A stretch of 64,000 nt of DNA from Deltaproteobacteria bacterium (GCA_026388545.1 JAPLJS010000071.1:1-64000); one strand, 5' to 3'; counted from the first letter of the stretch, positions 42,187-52,680 are shown. Notes: generated from the sequence alone by a model not told the origin. Made by a program: numbers and translations.

Positions 42187-42515
42187 GGTAGACCTCCTCC
42201 CACAAATAAACAATTGTGGCGGGTTATAATATCGATACGCTTTGCCGAGTTCCCTTAAAAAAAGTATTCAATAGGAAGTGCTCTTAAGATGTAAGTATAA
42301 GTATTGTTAAAATAACCAGTTACAAACGTCTTGTCAAGAAATTAATCCGTTTGGCCATTCTGCTGTATGATATTTTGAACAACAGCATAAAGATTATTTA
42401 TTGAAGTGGCATTCAAGGTATGGTAAAAAAATCATTGAATTTAGATTGCTTACACTATTGCCTGAATTATGATGTCCATAGAGAGACATCAAATCCATAA
42501 AGGGGGGAAGATGTT
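42187..42515. other. Divergent intergenic region before copZ
   Basis: About 330 bp of AT-rich sequence separating the sulfurtransferase and copper genes. TTGCTT and TATGAT with 16-bp spacing (about 42449-42476) could form a plus-strand promoter for copZA. AAAGGGGGG precedes copZ. No clear CueR or CsoR palindrome was identified. Confidence 0.4.
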
Positions 42516-42713
42516 ATGACAACAATAAAAATCAAGGGCATGTCCTGTAATCACTGTGTAATGGCGGTCACCAAGGTCTTGAGGGATATCGACGGAATCA
42601 GAAACGTCAAAGTAGATCTTAAAAACGGTGAGGCAGCGTTCGATGAGGTGGATCCGGTTGATATGGAAACCATCAAAGAACGTATCCGGAAGGCGGGGTA
42701 TGAAGTCGCCTGA
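42516..42713 (+). CDS. copZ: Copper chaperone CopZ (HMA domain)
   Basis: A 65-residue heavy-metal-associated domain with [11 protein letters not shown] as the CxxC metal site and the usual ferredoxin-like pattern ending [24 protein letters not shown] precedes the ATG. It overlaps the ATPase gene by 14 bp, so chaperone and pump are translated together; CopZ would deliver Cu(I) to CopA. Confidence 0.93.
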   Translation: MTTIKIKGMSCNHCVMAVTKVLRDIDGIRNVKVDLKNGEAAFDEVDPVDMETIKERIRKAGYEVA

Positions 42714-44940
42714 AAAGACCTCAATCTCTGTCGGAGGCATGACCTGTGCGGCCTGTGTACGCCGTGTGGAGTCGGCTCTAAAGTCAGTTGACGGCGTGAC
42801 CGACGTGGCGGTTAATCTTGCTACGGCCAGGGCAACAATCACACACGAGACAAAATGGGGAGGCATTGAAGCCCTGGAGAAGATAATCTCCAATCAGGGT
42901 TACGAATATTTGGGCGTCCCGGACGACACCCGTGAAGATCCTGTCACTGCATCGAGGGAAAAGGAAGTTAAAGAACTCACAATCAAATTTATCGTCGGTG
43001 CGGTTCTCAGCGTTATTATTTTCATGGGCTCCATGCAGCACTGGTTTCCCTTTCTCATGGCCGTTCCGAGACAGGCCATGCTGATTTTCCTGTTTTTCCT
43101 CACGACTCCCGTCGTGTTCTGGGTGGGAAGCAGGTTTTACATCGGCGCCATAAAGGCGGCAAGACTTAAAACCACGGATATGAATACACTTGTGGCGGTA
43201 GGGGCGCTTGCAGCCTACCTCTACTCTGTCCTTGCTACTTTTTATCCCCGGTTTTTCGCAAGCGCCGATATAGCTCCTCATGTCTACTATGACGGCGCCG
43301 CTATGATCATCACCTTGATCCTTCTGGGCCGTCTTCTGGAAGCAAAGGCCAAAGGAAAGACCTCCGCAGCCATCAAACGGCTGATGGGGCTCAGGCCAAA
43401 AACAGCCAGAGTAATCCGGGATGAGTCAGAGGTGGATATTCCCATCGAAGAAGTCATAAAAGGGGACCTCATCCTGGTCCGGCCGGGAGAAAAGATCCCA
43501 ACCGACGGGCTGGTTATTTCGGGAACCTCTGCCGTCGACGAGTCCATGCTTACCGGCGAGAGTATGCCTGTCGTCAAAGAAGCGGGACAGCAGGTATTCG
43601 CTGCCACCATGAATAAACGCGGAAGCTTTGTATTTCAAGCAACCAAGGTAGGAGCTGAAACAGCCCTCGCCCAGATTATCCGTCTCGTCGAGGAGGCTCA
43701 GGAATCAAAGGCCCCTATCCAGAGGCTGGCGGACAAAGTTGCATCCATCTTTGTACCGGTTGTATTTGTAATCGGTATGGCCACCTTTGTTGTCTGGTAT
43801 TTCTTCGTCCCCGATCCTGTCTTCAGCCGGGCCCTGTTAAATTTTGTATCCGTCCTGGTTATCGCCTGTCCCTGTGCCCTGGGCCTGGCAACACCAACGG
43901 CGGTTATGGTGGGAACCGGCCTGGGCGCTGAACACGGTATTTTGATCAAAGGGGGAGAAAGTCTGGAGAAGGCCTACAAACTCACGACCGTAGTTTTCGA
44001 CAAGACCGGCACACTGACCAGAGGAGAACTTGAGGTTACTGACGTACTGGCCGGACCCGGCGAAGAGCAGAGCAGGGTTTTACAAATTGCCATGGCCCTC
44101 GAAGCCCTTTCAGAACATCCCATCGCGGCGGCCATAGTTGACCGAGGTCATCGTGAACAATTGCGGTCCGTCCATATCGATCAATTTGAGGCCATCTCAG
44201 GTCTCGGCGCCAGGGCTGTCATGAATGGTCATCAATGCCTCCTGGGAAACCTCAAACTTATGGAAAAAGAAGGTATACAGGTTAACGGACTTGCCGATGA
44301 CGCAAAAAGACTCGCCGATGAGGGAAAGACGTGTGTATTTATTGCCGAAGGAAGTAAGGCCATCGGAATTATCGGCCTTTCCGATGTTCCCAGGGAATCG
44401 GCAAAAGAAACTATTACCACACTGAAGGACATGGGGCTTAAGGTCGCCATGATCACAGGAGACAATATCAGCACGGCCAGGGCTGTTGGCATCGCTCTCG
44501 GCATAGAGCAAATCATGGCTGAGGTCCTGCCGGCAGATAAGGCAACCGAAATCAATCGCCTGCGGGAACAGGGTGAGGTTGTTGCAATGGTGGGAGACGG
44601 CATTAATGATGCGCCGGCACTGACAGCGGCAGATATCGGGATTGCCATCGGGGCCGGAACGGACGTGGCTATGGAAGCAAGCGACATTACCCTTATAAAG
44701 GACGATCTCAAGTCGGTGCCCATGGCAATCAGGCTCTCTTTCGAGACCATGAAGGTAATCAGACAAAATCTCTTCTGGGCGTTTTTCTATAACATACTGG
44801 GAATTCCCGTTGCAGCAGGTGTTTTGTATCCATTCTTCGGAATTCTTCTCAATCCGGAGTTTGCCGCAGCCGCCATGGCATTGAGTTCCGTATCTGTGGT
44901 CAGCAATTCGCTGCGCCTGAAGAGGGTATGGAAGGCATAA
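42700..44940 (+). CDS. copA: Copper-exporting P1B-type ATPase
   Basis: A 746-residue Cu(I) pump. One N-terminal HMA domain ([16 protein letters not shown]), then the transmembrane region, the actuator loop [12 protein letters not shown], the metal-translocating [14 protein letters not shown], the phosphorylation site [11 protein letters not shown], the His-Pro locus [10 protein letters not shown], and [20 protein letters not shown]. The start at 42700 lies inside copZ; upstream in-frame codons belong to CopZ in another frame. It exports cytosolic copper, with copZ the only operon partner. Confidence 0.96.
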   Translation: MKSPEKTSISVGGMTCAACVRRVESALKSVDGVTDVAVNLATARATITHETKWGGIEALEKIISNQGYEYLGVPDDTREDPVTASREKEVKELTIKFIVGAVLSVIIFMGSMQHWFPFLMAVPRQAMLIFLFFLTTPVVFWVGSRFYIGAIKAARLKTTDMNTLVAVGALAAYLYSVLATFYPRFFASADIAPHVYYDGAAMIITLILLGRLLEAKAKGKTSAAIKRLMGLRPKTARVIRDESEVDIPIEEVIKGDLILVRPGEKIPTDGLVISGTSAVDESMLTGESMPVVKEAGQQVFAATMNKRGSFVFQATKVGAETALAQIIRLVEEAQESKAPIQRLADKVASIFVPVVFVIGMATFVVWYFFVPDPVFSRALLNFVSVLVIACPCALGLATPTAVMVGTGLGAEHGILIKGGESLEKAYKLTTVVFDKTGTLTRGELEVTDVLAGPGEEQSRVLQIAMALEALSEHPIAAAIVDRGHREQLRSVHIDQFEAISGLGARAVMNGHQCLLGNLKLMEKEGIQVNGLADDAKRLADEGKTCVFIAEGSKAIGIIGLSDVPRESAKETITTLKDMGLKVAMITGDNISTARAVGIALGIEQIMAEVLPADKATEINRLREQGEVVAMVGDGINDAPALTAADIGIAIGAGTDVAMEASDITLIKDDLKSVPMAIRLSFETMKVIRQNLFWAFFYNILGIPVAAGVLYPFFGILLNPEFAAAAMALSSVSVVSNSLRLKRVWKA

Positions 44941-45033
44941 GCTTTCTTATGGCCGGGACACTATCCGTAACCCTGTTTGAAAACAGCGATATAAGCTTTA
45001 AGGTTGATGAACTCGTAAAAAGTCAAAAACCAT

Positions 45034-45126
45034 GTCACTCCCGCGGAGGCGGGAGTCCAGACACTGCCCTCGCGCAAGCGGAGAACCACGAAATCATTAC
45101 TGGATTCCCGCTTTCGCGGGAATGAC
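45034..45126. repeat. REP-like palindromic element, copy 2
   Basis: GTCACTCCCGC...CGGGAATGAC with internal palindromes (CTCCCGCGGAGGCGGGAG; ATTCCCGCTTTCGCGGGAAT). Same class and the same length (93 bp) as 14161-14253. It is preceded by AACTCGTAAAAAGTC, a sequence often found beside such elements in this phylum. It lies in the spacer between copA and the esterase gene. Confidence 0.88.
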
Positions 45127-45167
45127 AAATAGAGACGAAACATGCCCATTATTCAATTTGACCAAAC

Positions 45168-45956
45168 ATGAGTGACATTCGGATTATCCGTGATTTTTAT
45201 TCCTACCCGGAAAGGACGGTAAGAACGTTACGCATCTATACCCCGGATGCCTGTTATTCGGAACCGGAACGGCGCCTTCCGGTGCTTTACATGTTTGACG
45301 GACAAAATGTATTCAGCCATCCGGAGTCGGCCCTTTACCATACGTGGTGCGCAAACACGACCATGGACTGGCTCGTCATGGAAGGTCGAATCCTGCCCTG
45401 GATCATCGTTGCCGTCGATCACCTGCCTGACCGCTTTTCGGAATATTCTCCCTGGTGGGAACCGGCTGTAGAGAGCGGCGGGCGCGGATGGCTGTTCGTC
45501 GACTTCCTGGTCAATCATCTGAAGCCGTTTATTGATCAGAGCTATCGCACTCTTACGGAGCCCCATTGGACCGGGGTGATGGGATCAAGTCTTGGCAGTT
45601 TGATGAGCCTCGTAACAGGCAGGCTACACCCGGGCATTTTCGGCAGGATCGGCGCTGTCTCCCCTGCGGTTATGTGGGCGGACGGCGAGATATTCCGGTT
45701 TTGGTACAGTCCCACCGGTCGCTGGTGCAAAATTTACATGGATACGGGATCGCTCGAACAGTATTGGTTCTCTACTTCCCACCTGGATTACGTTGAGGCG
45801 ACGAAAGATTTTTACAACCATTTGAAAAGCCTTGGCATAGGAGACCATGAACTGCGCTATGTCGTGGCGCAGAATCATTTCCACAACGAGGAGGCATGGC
45901 AGGCCCGCCTGCCGGATATCTTCCAATGGCTTTTAGTGGATGCAAAAGGCATCTGA
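45168..45956 (+). CDS. Alpha/beta-hydrolase esterase (Fes/esterase D-like)
   Basis: A 262-residue protein of the putative-esterase family. It starts with a beta domain (TVRTLRIYTPDACY), LPVLYMFDGQNVFSHPES, PWIIVAVDHLPDRFSEYSPW, and the nucleophile elbow GVMGSSLGSLMSL (GxSxG); the catalytic His is probably in AQNHFHNEEAW near the end. There is no signal peptide. No ribosome site is obvious before the ATG. The substrate is unknown; relatives hydrolyse carboxylic esters or siderophore lactones. Confidence 0.85.
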   Translation: MSDIRIIRDFYSYPERTVRTLRIYTPDACYSEPERRLPVLYMFDGQNVFSHPESALYHTWCANTTMDWLVMEGRILPWIIVAVDHLPDRFSEYSPWWEPAVESGGRGWLFVDFLVNHLKPFIDQSYRTLTEPHWTGVMGSSLGSLMSLVTGRLHPGIFGRIGAVSPAVMWADGEIFRFWYSPTGRWCKIYMDTGSLEQYWFSTSHLDYVEATKDFYNHLKSLGIGDHELRYVVAQNHFHNEEAWQARLPDIFQWLLVDAKGI

Positions 45957-46019
45957 GGGACTATCAAACGGTCATTTCGAGCCGAAGGCAAGAAAGCCGG
46001 AAGCCTTTTTCTTATCCCG

Positions 46020-46412
46020 TCACTTCCCGCAAATTACTGAAATCTCAATTGATGCGTCCCGCGGCAATTGGGCTGCTTGAACGGTCTCGCGGGCAGGGAG
46101 AATATCGCTAAAATATCTGCTGTAAATCTCGTTGAATTTTCCAAAATTACCGAGGTCTTTTAAAAAGACAGAGGCTTTCAGGACATTCTTCAGGCTCATA
46201 TCGCCCGCTTCTACCACTGCCTTGAGATTTTCAAGAACGAGTGTCACTTCCGCCTCGAAATTCCCGGTTAGTAATTCACCCGTCTTCGGGTCAATGGGAA
46301 TCATCCCCGAAACAAATAACAGATCGCCATACCGGATTGCCTGGGCATAAGGACCGATAGCCTTGGGGGCGTTGGGAGTGCTTATAATTGTTCTTTCCGA
46401 TGTCGTATTCAT
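46020..46412 (-). CDS. ridA: RidA family enamine/imine deaminase
   Basis: A 130-residue YjgF/YER057c protein: STPNAPKAIGPYAQAIRYGDLLFVSGMIPIDPKTGEL and the C-terminal PARETVQAAQLPRDASIEIS with the conserved Arg and Glu of the RidA active site. It clears reactive 2-aminoacrylate and related imines. It stands alone on this strand. Confidence 0.94.
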   Translation of the reverse strand: MNTTSERTIISTPNAPKAIGPYAQAIRYGDLLFVSGMIPIDPKTGELLTGNFEAEVTLVLENLKAVVEAGDMSLKNVLKASVFLKDLGNFGKFNEIYSRYFSDILPARETVQAAQLPRDASIEISVICGK

Positions 46413-46513
46413 AGTGAGTCTCTTTTCATTTCAAGGAGGAAAACCATCACAGAAAAACAGGAGATTTTTATTGTTGGTATTTCTCCCATTTAGTTGCAAA
46501 AAGGATTCAATCT

Positions 46514-46717
46514 TCAGTAACTTCGTTTAATATAATCTCTACAGTGGGGACAAAATATTCTGTTCGTTGAGTCACAATAAGAATCTTTTGTTTGGCATGA
46601 TGGGCAATAAAAGATGCTTTTAAAATGGGGTTCGGATTGGGGAAGATCTTTACCACAGAATTGACAGACAACCGCTTCTTTTTTGATAATCTCCGCACAG
46701 AAGGGACATTCTGTCAT
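46514..46717 (-). CDS. Small double zinc-ribbon protein
   Basis: A 67-residue protein with two CxxC pairs at the N-terminus (ECPFCAEIIKKEAVVCQFCGKDL) and two more at the C-terminus (YCPSCQTKDSYC...FCPHCRDYI). GAGGGAAAGTGT precedes the ATG at 46717. It probably binds two zinc ions; a role in protein or nucleic-acid binding cannot be decided. Confidence 0.7.
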   Translation of the reverse strand: MTECPFCAEIIKKEAVVCQFCGKDLPQSEPHFKSIFYCPSCQTKDSYCDSTNRIFCPHCRDYIKRSY

Positions 46718-46871
46718 ACACTTTCCCTCTAAATAATAACACCAACTTCCCGGCATTCCGCAACGTTAACGGCCCCCAACTCCCAACAGGAAGGTCACGC
46801 TAACGTCACACCAAGTCGTCGCCGCTCCAGGATAGTACGTTTCAACGCTTCCTGAGAAATAATCACAGCTT

Positions 46872-47297
46872 CTATTTCACCACGGATTTTTTCAGCGTAA
46901 TAAAGGCCGCTTCATTATCACTTGTCGACATGATCACCCTTACAGGACATGCCTCAATGCTTGTCGTTGCATAGATGTATCTGATATTGATCCCCTTGTG
47001 CACCAACAAACCCGTAACGGTCTTTAACGCTCCCGGGTTGTTATCGAGTTCAACCAGGATTACGTCGTTTTCCTCAACGGTACCAAACCCTCTCTCTTTT
47101 ATTGCGTCGCTTGCACGGCGGGTATTGTCTACGACCATCATGATTGTAGACTGGTTTGACCCTGGTATTTCATAGCCTGCAATCGCCTCGATGTTGATTC
47201 CGCGATCCGCCAGATACCCTGCCATTACGTCCAACACACCAATTTTGTTGACCACAGTTACCGAGATCTGTTTTGTTAATTGTGCTTTTTTTAACAT
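46872..47297 (-). CDS. Tandem ACT-domain protein
   Basis: A 141-residue protein made of two ACT domains (TKQISVTVVNKIGVLDVMAGYLADRGINIEAI; VILVELDNNPGALKTVTGLLVHKGINIRYIY). ACT pairs typically bind amino acids and regulate an enzyme or act alone. AAAGGAGG precedes the ATG at 47297. No amino-acid biosynthesis gene is adjacent. The first domain resembles acetolactate synthase regulatory subunits, but the chain is shorter. Confidence 0.85.
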   Translation of the reverse strand: MLKKAQLTKQISVTVVNKIGVLDVMAGYLADRGINIEAIAGYEIPGSNQSTIMMVVDNTRRASDAIKERGFGTVEENDVILVELDNNPGALKTVTGLLVHKGINIRYIYATTSIEACPVRVIMSTSDNEAAFITLKKSVVK

Positions 47298-47475
47298 CTC
47301 TTTACCTCCTTTTATCCTTCCAATTTTGTGGTCTGTCCAAACACGGTTTATACGCACATCGTAGGGAACATCAGCTTACGCTATAGACATATAGTTACAG
47401 GCGAAGAAATAATGAATGACCCCCCATACTCAATCATATATTTATGTAATTATTTAACATTTATTTATTTTTGTG

Positions 47476-48165
47476 TCAAACACCTTCTTTCTCGAACTTG
47501 GATTTATCGGCGCCACAGACGGGGCATGTCCAGTCTGCGGGGAGGTCTTCAAATGATGTTCCGGGCTTGACACCTGAATCAGGGTCTCCCTTTACCGGAT
47601 CATAGGTATATCCGCATACTGAGCAGGTATAACTGGCCATCTTTTCGTCCTTTTTGGGAGCTTCCTGATAGGTCGGCGCCGTCTTTGGAGCCTTTCCGCG
47701 TTTTACCTCCTGGTAATAGGCATAGGTCATTGGTTCTTCATACTCTTTGAGGACATCGCAGTCCCGCACCTGACCGACAAAGATCGTATGGCTGCCGCAG
47801 TCCATCTGATTGATCACCTCGGCCTCTATATAGGCTATGGCATTATCCAGCACAACGGGAACCCCCGTTCCTCCAAGCTTGATATTTACATTTTCAAATT
47901 TGTTGATATCCCTTCCGCATTTAAAACCAAAAAGACCGATAAATGGCATCGGCGCCGACTTCGATATGACGGAGACTGCAAATTTCCTGCTTGCCTGGAT
48001 ATATTCATGGGTGAGATTTTGCTTGTTGATGCTCACCGCAACGGTCGGCGGTTCCGATGTCACCTGAAAAGCCGTATTGGCAATCTGTCCGTTGAACTTA
48101 CCATCTTTCATTGAACTGACAACGTACAGGCCGTAACTCAATTTGTAGAATGCAGTCTTATTCAT
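47476..48165 (-). CDS. Flavin reductase-rubredoxin fusion (high-molecular-weight rubredoxin)
   Basis: A 229-residue protein: an FMN-binding flavin-reductase domain ([50 protein letters not shown]... about 1-160), a linker of roughly 15 residues and a C-terminal rubredoxin ([47 protein letters not shown]) with both CxxC knuckles. This is the Hrb arrangement known from Moorella and other anaerobes, where it passes electrons from NAD(P)H to flavodiiron O2/NO reductases. AAAGGAG precedes the ATG. No flavodiiron gene is nearby. Confidence 0.93.
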   Translation of the reverse strand: MNKTAFYKLSYGLYVVSSMKDGKFNGQIANTAFQVTSEPPTVAVSINKQNLTHEYIQASRKFAVSVISKSAPMPFIGLFGFKCGRDINKFENVNIKLGGTGVPVVLDNAIAYIEAEVINQMDCGSHTIFVGQVRDCDVLKEYEEPMTYAYYQEVKRGKAPKTAPTYQEAPKKDEKMASYTCSVCGYTYDPVKGDPDSGVKPGTSFEDLPADWTCPVCGADKSKFEKEGV

Positions 48166-48200
48166 GTTCTTTTATCTCCTTTACTTCAGGTTTTGTAATG

Positions 48201-48944
48201 CTATTCTTTTACCTCCGGCGAGGCATTCGGATCAAAGGGGTTCGTCCGCATGGCAAAGGAAAAGAGGTAGGGATAATTTTCCTTCAGGTGCTTCATATAG
48301 CTTAGCCACTCCGAAATCAGCAGGCTATATACCCTTTTCATATCATTGGCTATATGCTTCTTGTCCGCTTCCGAAAGCTGCATAATATCAGCCCGTGATT
48401 CCATTTCTTCCGTTAAATGAAACACGGCCATGAGAAGATTGGTAAACGTATCATGCTCAAGAAGATTTTGGTTCTCCAAAAGACGAAGCAAAAACTCCCT
48501 TTCTCGAATAAGTAACTGTCTCAGTCCTTCCAGGTCACTCTTCGTAATATCAATTTCCTGGTTGTACTGCTTCAAACGATTGCTCATATCGATAAATTGC
48601 TTATCGGACCACTTGTCTGTCACCACCAGATCCTGTCGAATTCTCTCCGCTTGAGGATCACAGGCCGAGAATAACCTCAGGAGATCTTTTCCCACTTCAC
48701 TGAAAAAAGATCCTATGACAATGTTTAATTTTTCAAGAAGAATGCGCTTCTCCCTGACAGCAAGCACTTCATGAATAATCATGGTAACTAAGAGGACTTC
48801 GATAAAGACGAAGGCGATATCACTGAGAAATAAAGAAAAAATATGATGGGCATCCCTGAAAATAAGGTAATGAATAAAATAAACAATCGCAGAGAGGGTG
48901 ATCAGGGATACACCCAAAATGATCTGCCACTTGAAATGCTTCAT
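48201..48944 (-). CDS. Membrane-anchored helical protein, unknown
   Basis: A 247-residue protein with two hydrophobic segments (WQIILGVSLITLSAIVYFIHYLIF; LFLSDIAFVFIEVLLVTMIIHEVLAV) followed by about 170 residues of charged, mostly helical sequence. It is reminiscent of membrane sensor stubs without an output domain. AAGGAGGAG precedes the ATG. It starts 9 bp after yggS on the same strand, so it is co-transcribed. No family recognised. Confidence 0.7.
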   Translation of the reverse strand: MKHFKWQIILGVSLITLSAIVYFIHYLIFRDAHHIFSLFLSDIAFVFIEVLLVTMIIHEVLAVREKRILLEKLNIVIGSFFSEVGKDLLRLFSACDPQAERIRQDLVVTDKWSDKQFIDMSNRLKQYNQEIDITKSDLEGLRQLLIREREFLLRLLENQNLLEHDTFTNLLMAVFHLTEEMESRADIMQLSEADKKHIANDMKRVYSLLISEWLSYMKHLKENYPYLFSFAMRTNPFDPNASPEVKE

Positions 48945-48953
48945 ATCTCCTCC

Positions 48954-49664
48954 TTAACTGGGCGGTATTACCGATGGTCTTTCCCCAAAGATGCTCCTTC
49001 CAACCCTCACGATGGTTGAGCCCTCCTCCACGGCAACCTCGTAGTCTCCCGACATGCCCATGGAGAGTTCCCGCATTTCGACACGCTCCATATTTTCATC
49101 GATAATCCTGTCCCTCAGTTCCCGCAGTGCTATAAAATAGGGTCTCGCATCTTCGGGTTCATCGAACCAGGGGGGCATGGTCATCAGACCTTGTATCGAA
49201 AGATTGTTGAGGGAAGCAACGTCCCTGATCAACTGTATGGCTTCCTTAGAGGGAACACCGCTTTTTGTCTCCTCCCCGCTGGCGTTAACCTCGATCAGGA
49301 TTTTCATTACACGGTCAGCAGCTTTCGCTCTCCTGTCGAGTTCGTGAGCCAAATCCATCCTGTCCACGGAATGGATCATATCAAAGAGCTTCACCGCATA
49401 TTTGGCCTTGTTGCTCTGAAGATAGCCGATCATATGCCACTCGATATTTCTCCCCATTTTTTCAATCTTTCTCTTGGCCTCCTGGATGTAGCTTTCCCCG
49501 ATGATATCAACACCTGCCTCGATGGCCTCCATAATCAGGTCGTCACCCACCGTTTTGGTCACGGCCATGAGCCTGACATCGGACGCATTTCTGCCGGACC
49601 GTACAGCCGCATCGGCAACAGTATTTCTTATGCGCGCAATATTAGCCCTTACGGTTGACTCCAT
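48954..49664 (-). CDS. yggS: PLP homeostasis protein (YggS/PLPBP family)
   Basis: A 236-residue single-domain PLP-binding barrel. It has VRLMAVTKTVGDDLI with the PLP Lys, IGESYIQEAKRKIE, WHMIGYLQSNKAKYAV, IHSVDRMDLAHEL, KILIEVNASGEETKSGV, GLMTMPP and ELSMGMSGDYEVAVEEGSTIVRVGRSIFG. It buffers pyridoxal phosphate. It overlaps maf by 23 bp and belongs to the manC-maf-yggS run. Confidence 0.95.
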   Translation of the reverse strand: MESTVRANIARIRNTVADAAVRSGRNASDVRLMAVTKTVGDDLIMEAIEAGVDIIGESYIQEAKRKIEKMGRNIEWHMIGYLQSNKAKYAVKLFDMIHSVDRMDLAHELDRRAKAADRVMKILIEVNASGEETKSGVPSKEAIQLIRDVASLNNLSIQGLMTMPPWFDEPEDARPYFIALRELRDRIIDENMERVEMRELSMGMSGDYEVAVEEGSTIVRVGRSIFGERPSVIPPS

Positions 49665-50262
49665 GGCTTCCTCCGTTAAACGCTATTGCCCCGACACTTT
49701 TCAGCACATCCACGACCTCGCACAGGGGAAGACCCATGACATTCGTATACGAACCGAATATCTCCTTGATGAAGAAGGCCCCCATACCCTGTACGGCGTA
49801 TCCTCCCGCCTTGTCGTACGGTTCTTCCGATTGAATATACCACGCCATTTCATCCTCTGGAATTTCCCTGAATCGGACGGAAGACTCAATTGCATCCTTG
49901 ATGAGAACATGAGCATTCTTTCGTGCGACGGTAAAGCCGGTGAATACCGTATGAACACGCCCGCTCAGCTTGCCCAGCATCTCTTTCGCCTCATCAGGCG
50001 TCCGGGGTTTGCCAAGAACTTCACCATTGATGAACACAATGGTATCCGCGCCCATTACCCAGGCATCCGGATGGAGAACGGACGAGCTCCGCGTCTTTTC
50101 TTCCGAGAGCCGCAAGACATGTTCCCTCGGCGTCTCTCCCTCCATAAACGCTTCATTAACGAGGCTCGGCATGATCTCAAAGCGCAACCCGAGGAGAGTC
50201 AAAAGCTCAATACGGCGGGGAGAGGCGGAGGCCAGAATAAATTTTCCCGACATGACAACCAT
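49642..50262 (-). CDS. maf: Maf-family nucleoside triphosphate pyrophosphatase
   Basis: A 206-residue Maf protein: FILASASPRRIELLTLLGL at the N-terminus, VMGADTIVFINGEVLGKP with the catalytic Asp, HTVFTGFTV, and PYDKAGGYAVQGMGAFFIKEIFGSYTNVMGLPL. It hydrolyses non-canonical dTTP/UTP-type nucleotides. The ATG at 50262 overlaps the manC stop by one base (TAATG), although ATG at 50253 fits family N-termini better. Confidence 0.94.
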   Translation of the reverse strand: MVVMSGKFILASASPRRIELLTLLGLRFEIMPSLVNEAFMEGETPREHVLRLSEEKTRSSSVLHPDAWVMGADTIVFINGEVLGKPRTPDEAKEMLGKLSGRVHTVFTGFTVARKNAHVLIKDAIESSVRFREIPEDEMAWYIQSEEPYDKAGGYAVQGMGAFFIKEIFGSYTNVMGLPLCEVVDVLKSVGAIAFNGGSHGVNRKG

Positions 50263-51338
50263 TAAAGATATTCCTTCATATTTTTGTCTTCCAGGATCTC
50301 CACCACCTTCTTTACATCCTGGGAACGGCCCCTCTTACAGATAAGAAGAGAATCTTCCGTCTCGACCACAATCAGGTCTTCCACCCCAACCAGGGCGACC
50401 AACTTCCGGGGACTGTGGATGAGAGTATTCTTCGCTTCAACGCCGACAAAAAGACCACGCACATGTGCGGCATTTCCATTTTCATCTTTCTCCGACACCT
50501 CCCAGAGGGAATCCCAGCTTCCCATATCAGACCAGCCAAAATCTCCCCTCATGAGAAGGACATTATCAGCCTTTTCCATAACACCATAATCAATGGAACT
50601 GGATGTAATCGCGCGATACACACGGTTGACCATTTCCTTTTCCTGCTCTGTTCCTATTGAGTCTTCAATCTGCAACAGACCCTTATGAAGTTCGGGAAGC
50701 CACCGCCCGATCGCCCGCAATATCGCGTCAACCCCCCAGACAAACATTCCGCTGTTCCAGTAGAAACCCCCTTTTTCCAGAAAAACCTTCGCCTGATCAA
50801 GGGCGGGTTTTTCCCGAATAGATTTTACCTCATAAATTTCTTCACCTTTGATCGTAGCTTTCAGAGACCCCTGTTCGATGTACCCATACCCGGTTTCCGG
50901 AAAAGTAGGTTTGATGCCGATGGTGAGTAAATAATCGCCTCGACGTGCCATTTCTGCGGCAAGGGAAAGGAGGCGGCGAAACTGTACCGCATCATTAATC
51001 AGATGGTCAGCCGGCAATACAACCATGACGGCATCAGGAGACTTTCTCTTGATATGGAGCGCCGCAAGGCCGATACAGGGCGCGGTATTTCTGCCGACCG
51101 GTTCAATAATGATGTTTTCCTCAGGGATCTGGGGCGCTTGTTTCATCAGTTCATCGGCATGACTGAGACCTGTGACAATCAGGATATTTTCCGCAGGGAT
51201 AAGAGGGAGTATCCTGTCAATGGTTTCCTGGATGATGGTCCTTTCACTTACAATATCCAGCAGATGCTTGGGCATCTTCTCTCTGCTCTTGGGCCAGAAA
51301 CGCGTACCCTTGCCGCCGGCCATGATGACTGCATACAT
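50262..51338 (-). CDS. manC: Mannose-1-phosphate guanylyltransferase
   Basis: A 358-residue nucleotidyltransferase making GDP-mannose. VIMAGGKGTRFWPKSREKMPKHLLDI is the GTP-binding signature; EPVGRNTAPCIGLAALHI, VVLPADHLI, ETGYGYIEQG, FYWNSGMFVWGVDAIL, IDYGVMEKADNVLLMRGDFGWSDMGSWDSLWEV complete the domain. The C-terminal PMI barrel of bifunctional enzymes is absent. It is first of the manC-maf-yggS operon and would supply surface polysaccharide synthesis. Confidence 0.94.
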   Translation of the reverse strand: MYAVIMAGGKGTRFWPKSREKMPKHLLDIVSERTIIQETIDRILPLIPAENILIVTGLSHADELMKQAPQIPEENIIIEPVGRNTAPCIGLAALHIKRKSPDAVMVVLPADHLINDAVQFRRLLSLAAEMARRGDYLLTIGIKPTFPETGYGYIEQGSLKATIKGEEIYEVKSIREKPALDQAKVFLEKGGFYWNSGMFVWGVDAILRAIGRWLPELHKGLLQIEDSIGTEQEKEMVNRVYRAITSSSIDYGVMEKADNVLLMRGDFGWSDMGSWDSLWEVSEKDENGNAAHVRGLFVGVEAKNTLIHSPRKLVALVGVEDLIVVETEDSLLICKRGRSQDVKKVVEILEDKNMKEYL

Positions 51339-51492
51339 ATTTTCTCTGTATCTCCTTTTTCCCAGGGTGTGACTAACGTATCAAAAGAAATGGTGATTAT
51401 CAAAAGAAATTTTGTTCACCTTCGTGTAAAGGCCCTTGCATTTTAAGGAATAAGCCGATACATTACCGGAAAACAACATTATTCCTCTTGCC

Positions 51493-52680
51493 GTGAGACA
51501 AAGATATCCCAAAATATTCCTCAAACCAGGTCGTGAAGCCTCGCTGCTTCGGGGGCATCCGTGGATCTTTTCCGGCGCAATTGCCTCCGTGGAAGGAAAA
51601 CCTGAACCCGGCGACATTGCTGTTGCGGTAACCCACAAAGGGGACCCCCTGGCCCTGGGATTTTACAACCACGTCTCGGACATCTCATTTAGACTGCTGA
51701 CGAGCGACACATCGACATCTGTCAATCACCTCTTCTGGCAAAAGCGCATCCGGTCGGCACTGGCTTTAAGGGCGAAAGTTGTACCGGAGGGAACAACGGC
51801 ATATCGCCTGATCAATGCTGAAGGTGATTGGATGCCGGGACTGGTCGTCGACAGATATGACAATTATTTAGTTTTATCCATAGCAACAGCGGGCATGGAG
51901 AAACACCGTCAGACTCTTCTAACAGTCCTCTCTGAAGAGATACAACCCCTTGGCATCTACGAACGAAGCGAGGGACGATCACGGCAGTTGGAAGGGTTAG
52001 AGGATCATACCGGCCTCGTTTATGGTGAACACCTGCCCGACGTGATCGAGATTACCGAAAATCACCTGCACTTTAACGTGGATATAATTACAGGGCAGAA
52101 GACCGGCTTCTTCCTTGATCAACGGCCAAACAGGGAAATTCTTGAAAAGATCAGTATCCAGGCTGCCGTTCTTAACTGCTTCTCATACACCGGCGCTTTT
52201 TCCGTTTACTGCGCCCGTGGGGGCGCCAGTCGCGTGATTTCCGTTGAAGCATCGGAAACGGCAAATGAGACAGCCCGTTGGAATCTGAAGAGAAACGGTT
52301 TTTCAACAGACAAGCACCCTGCTTTCCGGGCCGATGTATTTACCTACCTCCGTGAGATGGATGAACTCTTCGATGTAATTATTCTGGACCCGCCAGCCTT
52401 CGCAAAATCAAAAAAGGACGTGGCAAGAGCGGCGCGGGGATACAAGGATATCAACCTGCAGGCCGCGAGCTCCCTCAGAGAGGGTGGAATACTCGCCACA
52501 TTTTCCTGCTCCAACTATATCGATGAGATGCTTTTCCAAAAGATTGTCCTCGGCGCCGTGCGTGACGCCGGGAAAACTGCCCGATTGCTTCAAACCCTGG
52601 GACCCGGCCCGGATCATCCCACAAATCTTGCGCACCCGGAGGGCCGATATCTCAAGGGATTATTACTCAACGTGTCATGA
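51493..52680 (+). CDS. Class I SAM-dependent rRNA methyltransferase (RlmI-type)
   Basis: A 395-residue protein with an N-terminal PUA domain (KPGREASLLRGHPWIFSGAIASVEGKPEPGD), a central beta domain and a methyltransferase domain (GQKTGFFLDQRPNREILEK, VLNCFSYTGAFSVYCARGGASRVISVEAS, FDVIILDPPAFAKSK, LATFSCSNYI). This order and length are those of RlmI/RlmO 23S rRNA m5C methyltransferases. It starts at GTG. It is divergent from manC. Confidence 0.92.
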   Translation: MRQRYPKIFLKPGREASLLRGHPWIFSGAIASVEGKPEPGDIAVAVTHKGDPLALGFYNHVSDISFRLLTSDTSTSVNHLFWQKRIRSALALRAKVVPEGTTAYRLINAEGDWMPGLVVDRYDNYLVLSIATAGMEKHRQTLLTVLSEEIQPLGIYERSEGRSRQLEGLEDHTGLVYGEHLPDVIEITENHLHFNVDIITGQKTGFFLDQRPNREILEKISIQAAVLNCFSYTGAFSVYCARGGASRVISVEASETANETARWNLKRNGFSTDKHPAFRADVFTYLREMDELFDVIILDPPAFAKSKKDVARAARGYKDINLQAASSLREGGILATFSCSNYIDEMLFQKIVLGAVRDAGKTARLLQTLGPGPDHPTNLAHPEGRYLKGLLLNVS